This document shows, piece by piece, positions 5,010-8,013 of a stretch of DNA of 8,013 bases (the first letter of the stretch is position 1; the number at the start of each line of letters is the position of its first letter). A program made the position numbers and the translations under genes. The notes under the pieces are model-generated. The model did not search any database and was not told the origin of the DNA. It saw only the letters and a list, made by a program, of their open reading frames with translations. This DNA is from Cyanobacteriota bacterium (GTDB lineage: Bacteria > Cyanobacteriota > Cyanobacteriia > SKYG9): assembly GCA_025054735.1 (NCBI GenBank), contig JANWZG010000160.1, positions 1-8,013 on the forward strand, read 5' to 3'.

Positions 5010-7070
5010 CTACAGAACATTGCCTACATCCTGGAATTGAATAATATCTTGACGGGGATCAACGTGTACGACTTTGACCAGAAAGCGATCGCCCGGTTGC
5101 ACTGATCGTTGAAATCGCATCGCTAGCTCTAATCCCAAGTCTTCCAGCATAATCAACCCCAAATTTTCATAGTCTCGCAACCAGCGCAACATCAAAGCGT
5201 GCCAGACTTCATCAGGATGACGACGCAGATATTCCAAGCCCCAATAGCGGTTAGTTTGCCGCTCTACGAGGGTTGCTTCAGAGGTGGTAGTGCTAACAGC
5301 CAGCAACAACTCTTGCATTTGCTCTGCCGAAAAGGGCAACGCATCACCCCGGAGATGGGCCTTGATTTGGAAGTGAGCTAAAAGGTCGCTGTAGCGACGA
5401 ATGGGAGAGGTAACTTGGGTATAGGTGTCTAGCCCCAAACTAGCATGGCGAGCAGGAGTGATGCTGATTTCGCTGCGAGGCATACAGCGGCGCATGGCTG
5501 AGAAGCGCACTGGCCCAGCAGGAAGTTGTAACAACTCTTCCTCCGGTGGCAATTCAGGTTGAGGCTGTTGGCGAAAGGGAATGGCAAGGTTGTGGGTTTG
5601 TCCGTACAGGCCAGCAACTTCTCCGGCTAGAATCATCATCTCAGCAACTAGTTGCCGTGCTGCTGAGCTATCTAGCACATTGATGCTGATGTCGTCGTTG
5701 TGGACTTTGATGGACGATTCGGGCATGTTGATGCTGATAGCACCTTGGGATAACCGCCATTGTTGACGACAAGTGGCCCACTCAGCGATCGCAGCAATTT
5801 CTGGCTCTGCCTGCACGCCCAACTGAAGGATTTCATCTACGTCTTCGTAGGTAAGGCGATAGGTAGGGCGAATAAGCGTGGGATGGATGCAGTAGTCTGC
5901 AATGGCCCCGTCAGCCCTGAGAATGACCCCAAAGCTAAGGGCATAGCAGGTTTGCCCCTGTACCAGACTCATTGGCCCTGTGGCCAATTCGGGTGGAAAC
6001 ATGGGGATCATGCCCGTGGGCAGATAAACCGTCGTGCCCCGTCGTCGGGCTTCTAGGTCTAGCGTGTCACCGGGATGGATCAACCGAGTAGGGTCAGCAA
6101 TGTGGATCCAGAGACGTTGCCGTCCATCAGATAGGTCTTCAATACTCAAGCCATCGTCGATCTCACGGGTGCTTTCATCGTCGATCGTATAGACCTTCAG
6201 ATGCGTGAGATCTAGCCGGTGATCTGCATCTATATCGGAAACAGGCTGATTTAAGCAACTATGGGCCACTGCTAGCACCTCAGGTAGAAACGTAACGGGG
6301 ATTTGACTCCGCCGGAGAAATAGGTTTTCGTGGGGATGCCACAGACCCAGGTCTACCAGCAGTTGGAACGCAGCTTGGGGCGTTTCTGGACGATGCAAGG
6401 CAGCCAAAATTTCACGGGCTTGTGCAATTTGAGTTGCCTCTTCTCCTAGAGTAGCAAACCGCTCTACCGACTCAATACGCGAGCGTGTCTTTGCGTCCCA
6501 ATTAGCAGGATATTGGGTTGGACTATGAGGCAGTTTTAGAGGAACTTGCTGGCCCTGAGCAGAGCTAGTCTGCTCTATCAATTGCGTAACTTGGTTGAGG
6601 AAGGTTTGCCATTCCTGCTGTTTTTGCTCAGTAACTGCTTGTTGATGCTTGAGTTCGGCAACTTGATTAGCAGAGCGTGGTTCGTAGCGATCGCCCTTTT
6701 GCTTGAAATATAACTTGTCCGCGGACAACAAGCAGTGGGCCGCGTAGCAATATTCAGGGCTGCGATCGGAAAATAAGATGTCAGCCAATTCTGCTGGACT
6801 TGTAGTCTGGTTGTCTTCCACTAACAATTCCCAAGCAACTTCTAGCCCAGAGGGATCCAAGTAGCTTTGGACTGTTTGCTTAAATTTAACAATGTCCGCA
6901 GGTTTAAAGCTCTGACCAGATACCGTATAAGTAACCTCACGAGGATGGAGTGTATAATGTTGGCCGCGATCGTCTATTACAATCCAGTGCTTCTTGCCCT
7001 CTGGACGATCTACCACAGCTAGCCGCACATCATTGTGCTGCCGAAATTCAACCAGTGTTCCCTTTTCCAA
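5010..7070 (-). CDS. RNase II/R-family (RNB domain) 3'-5' exoribonuclease
   Basis: The product is a processive 3'-5' exoribonuclease-type protein, expected to act in the cytoplasm on RNA turnover or maturation. From the TTG at 7068-7070 it has 686 residues. Layout: an N-terminal beta-rich domain (MEKGTLVEFR...GKKHWIVID), a middle region with a glutamine-rich helical stretch (about 135-175), the RNB catalytic domain (about 285-580), and a short C-terminal S1-like barrel (about 635-682). The metal-site motif TIDDESTREIDDG gives D297, E303, D305 and D306 in the places of E. coli RNase II D201, D207, D209 and D210; the glutamate is conservative. The RNB signature YTQVTSPIRRYSDLL is at 550-564. 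A GTG at 7095-7097 would add nine residues but has no ribosome-binding site, whereas AGGG at 7078-7081 lies 7 nt before the TTG. It resembles cyanobacterial and chloroplast RNR1-like enzymes more than zam-type proteins (inference from length and N-terminus). Confidence 0.92.
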   Translation of the reverse strand: MEKGTLVEFRQHNDVRLAVVDRPEGKKHWIVIDDRGQHYTLHPREVTYTVSGQSFKPADIVKFKQTVQSYLDPSGLEVAWELLVEDNQTTSPAELADILFSDRSPEYCYAAHCLLSADKLYFKQKGDRYEPRSANQVAELKHQQAVTEQKQQEWQTFLNQVTQLIEQTSSAQGQQVPLKLPHSPTQYPANWDAKTRSRIESVERFATLGEEATQIAQAREILAALHRPETPQAAFQLLVDLGLWHPHENLFLRRSQIPVTFLPEVLAVAHSCLNQPVSDIDADHRLDLTHLKVYTIDDESTREIDDGLSIEDLSDGRQRLWIHIADPTRLIHPGDTLDLEARRRGTTVYLPTGMIPMFPPELATGPMSLVQGQTCYALSFGVILRADGAIADYCIHPTLIRPTYRLTYEDVDEILQLGVQAEPEIAAIAEWATCRQQWRLSQGAISINMPESSIKVHNDDISINVLDSSAARQLVAEMMILAGEVAGLYGQTHNLAIPFRQQPQPELPPEEELLQLPAGPVRFSAMRRCMPRSEISITPARHASLGLDTYTQVTSPIRRYSDLLAHFQIKAHLRGDALPFSAEQMQELLLAVSTTTSEATLVERQTNRYWGLEYLRRHPDEVWHALMLRWLRDYENLGLIMLEDLGLELAMRFQRSVQPGDRFLVKVVHVDPRQDIIQFQDVGNVL
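5085..5092. repeat. HIP1 octamer in the 3' part of the RNB gene
   Basis: A perfect GCGATCGC in the codons for the S1-like region. Confidence 0.9.
5785..5792. repeat. HIP1 octamer in the middle of the RNB gene
   Basis: A perfect GCGATCGC within the catalytic-domain coding region, at the codons for IAAIAEW. Confidence 0.9.
6687..6694. repeat. HIP1 octamer in the 5' part of the RNB gene
   Basis: A perfect GCGATCGC at the codons for KGDRYEP. Confidence 0.9.
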
Positions 7071-7077
7071 GCCTTGA

Positions 7078-7081
7078 CCCT
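7078..7081 (-). promoter_or_regulatory. Ribosome-binding site supporting a TTG start of the RNB gene
   Basis: AGGG on the minus strand, 7 nt before the TTG at 7070. The alternative GTG at 7097 has no purine-rich site at suitable distance, so this element decides the start call. Confidence 0.4.
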
Positions 7082-7151
7082 GCCCTGTAAAAAACACCAG
7101 TACAAAACACTAGCTCTAAGTCTAGCGGTTTGGGTAGGCAACGCTCACCCT

Positions 7152-7655
7152 TTAAGGACAAAGAATATGAAATTCCTGGCCATAGGTTGAGCGCAAGTCA
7201 CAGGTATCATGATCAACTACATTCGTATCAGCTAGCTCTAGATTGTAAAAGTCAACCCACTCATGCTCAAAGTAAGGCCCTGCGTGCCATGTTCCCACCT
7301 CTAGCTTGACAAAACAGTTACCTGGAATCTGAAAGGCGCGAATAGTTGCTAGGTCTGGGTATGGTGCTGGCGATGGTGAGGCCACCCCTAGGAACCATGA
7401 CCTGCCCTCTAGGGATCCCAGACATTGGGTACAGCGTTGGTGACGAGTAATACGATGAAAACTCAGTCCCCGCTGGTAAAGGCGCATGATGTAAAACCGA
7501 GGAGTGCCAGGACTTAGAACCAGTTGAGCATCTTGGCGATCGTAGGGCTTACCATCCCCCTGAGCACTGATTACTTGTCCGTAGGGCTGAAACACTTCTG
7601 GTGTCACAGGCACAGCCACAAGCTGAATTTTTGCTGGTTCATGGTGATCCTGCAT
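7152..7655 (-). CDS. Ureidoglycolate lyase (AllA)-family cupin protein
   Basis: The 167-residue product matches the AllA family in length (about 160 in E. coli) and in its motif order: FQPYGQVI (22-29), the HRITRHQRCTQCLGSLEGRSW stretch beginning at residue 67, PGNCFVKLEVGTWHAGP-like core (111-127) and DFYNLELADTNVVDHD (135-150). Classical AllA splits ureidoglycolate to glyoxylate and urea in purine breakdown; it is a small cytoplasmic beta-barrel enzyme. No other purine or allantoin gene lies in the window, so the substrate here is uncertain and I give no gene symbol. The ATG at 7653-7655 has AAGGG about 9 nt upstream. It starts 25 bp after the Get3d-like stop and ends 54-81 bp before the RNB start, with no terminator visible, so the three genes are probably co-transcribed. 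Confidence 0.85.
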   Translation of the reverse strand: MQDHHEPAKIQLVAVPVTPEVFQPYGQVISAQGDGKPYDRQDAQLVLSPGTPRFYIMRLYQRGLSFHRITRHQRCTQCLGSLEGRSWFLGVASPSPAPYPDLATIRAFQIPGNCFVKLEVGTWHAGPYFEHEWVDFYNLELADTNVVDHDTCDLRSTYGQEFHILCP

Positions 7656-7680
7656 AGCTGTTTACCCTTTTCTCAGTGCG

Positions 7681-8013
7681 CTAACCAGTGACTCCAGAGA
7701 AACGAATCTTGAGATAATCTGCTTCCATTTTGGCTCCCGATGGTTGCAATGCGGCTAGCGCTTGGGGCAATACCAAATTACGCCGATGGTTACCAATGCG
7801 AATATTCAACTCATCGCCGCTCTTGCTAAGTTCCACCTGGTTCTTGGGAATTCCTGGAAGATAGACCTCTAGGCTATACTGCTCCTTCTCTTGAACAACC
7901 CGCAGGGTAGTTTCTTTGTAATACACCTGGGTAGGATCCTCGTCGCCGTAGAGCACATCCTTAAGGCGGTCAAGGGCTGCTAATCCACACATTTCCTCGG
8001 CAAACAGAGGCAC
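7681..8013 (-). CDS. C-terminal part of a Get3d/ArsA-like ATPase with alpha-crystallin-like domain (partial)
   Basis: Only the last 110 codons are visible; the reading frame runs open through the window edge, and the real start lies outside. The sequence has an acidic helical part (FAEEMCGLAALDRLKDVLYGD) followed by an alpha-crystallin/small-heat-shock-like beta domain at about 33-106: YSLEVYLPGIPKNQVELS, GDELNIRIGNHRRNLVLP and a final LKIRF strand. This arrangement matches the C-terminus of the ArsA-like ATPases of cyanobacteria and plastids now called Get3d, whose N-terminal P-loop ATPase domain would be off the window. Get3 proteins deliver tail-anchored membrane proteins; the client of Get3d is unsettled. 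A stand-alone small Hsp20-like protein is the alternative, made less likely by the preceding helical stretch. The TAG stop is at 7681-7683. Confidence 0.75.
   Translation of the reverse strand: MPLFAEEMCGLAALDRLKDVLYGDEDPTQVYYKETTLRVVQEKEQYSLEVYLPGIPKNQVELSKSGDELNIRIGNHRRNLVLPQALAALQPSGAKMEADYLKIRFSGVTG

Noticed and set aside
4990..5012. TAGACA/TGTCTA inverted repeat around the RNB stop codon as a terminator
   Set aside because: The stem is only 6 bp, A+T-rich, with an 11-nt loop and no U-run on the minus strand.
4887..5105. Plus-strand 72-codon open frame antisense to the pentapeptide-RNB spacer and RNB 3' end
   Set aside because: It overlaps the well-supported RNB gene, has no ribosome-binding site and encodes an unremarkable peptide.
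1..8013. A new defence, mobile or RNA-guided system
   Set aside because: No array of spaced repeats, transposase, integrase, reverse transcriptase, nuclease-helicase module or toxin-antitoxin pair is visible; all long frames are explained by housekeeping families.

Overview
The window looks like chromosome of a cyanobacterium. It carries ndhF and ndhD genes of the photosynthetic NDH-1 type, a pentapeptide protein with a plausible thylakoid-lumen address, an ArsA/Get3-like ATPase ending in an alpha-crystallin-like domain, and at least five perfect copies of the cyanobacterial octamer GCGATCGC (HIP1), where chance predicts about 0.1 in 8 kb. Base composition is near 50 % G+C by eye. I do not assign a genus.

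All six supported genes lie on the minus strand, so transcription runs from high to low coordinates. In that order they are: the 3' end of a get3d-like ATPase gene (cut by the window edge at 8013); after 25 bp, an AllA/ureidoglycolate lyase-family gene; after about 80 bp (54 bp if the longer start is used), an RNase II/R-family (RNB) gene; after 129 bp, a secreted pentapeptide-repeat gene; then a 471 bp gap with short degenerate tandem repeats; then ndhF1 and, 36 bp on, ndhD1. An imperfect 12 bp inverted repeat lies just past ndhD.

Two or three transcription units are likely: get3d-allA-rnb (close spacing, no visible terminator), the pentapeptide gene (possibly its own promoter), and ndhF1-ndhD1. 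NdhF1 and NdhD1 are the two distal antiporter-like proton-pumping subunits of the membrane arm of NDH-1L, which takes electrons from ferredoxin to plastoquinone in respiration and cyclic electron flow around photosystem I. The other genes are not obviously connected to NDH-1.

I found no CRISPR array, tRNA, rRNA, insertion sequence, phage gene or defence system. The window is mainly ordinary core genome. The items most worth a second look are the conserved but poorly understood small proteins (Get3d-like, AllA-like, lumenal pentapeptide protein), start-codon choices for ndhF and rnb, and the repeats around the ndh genes.
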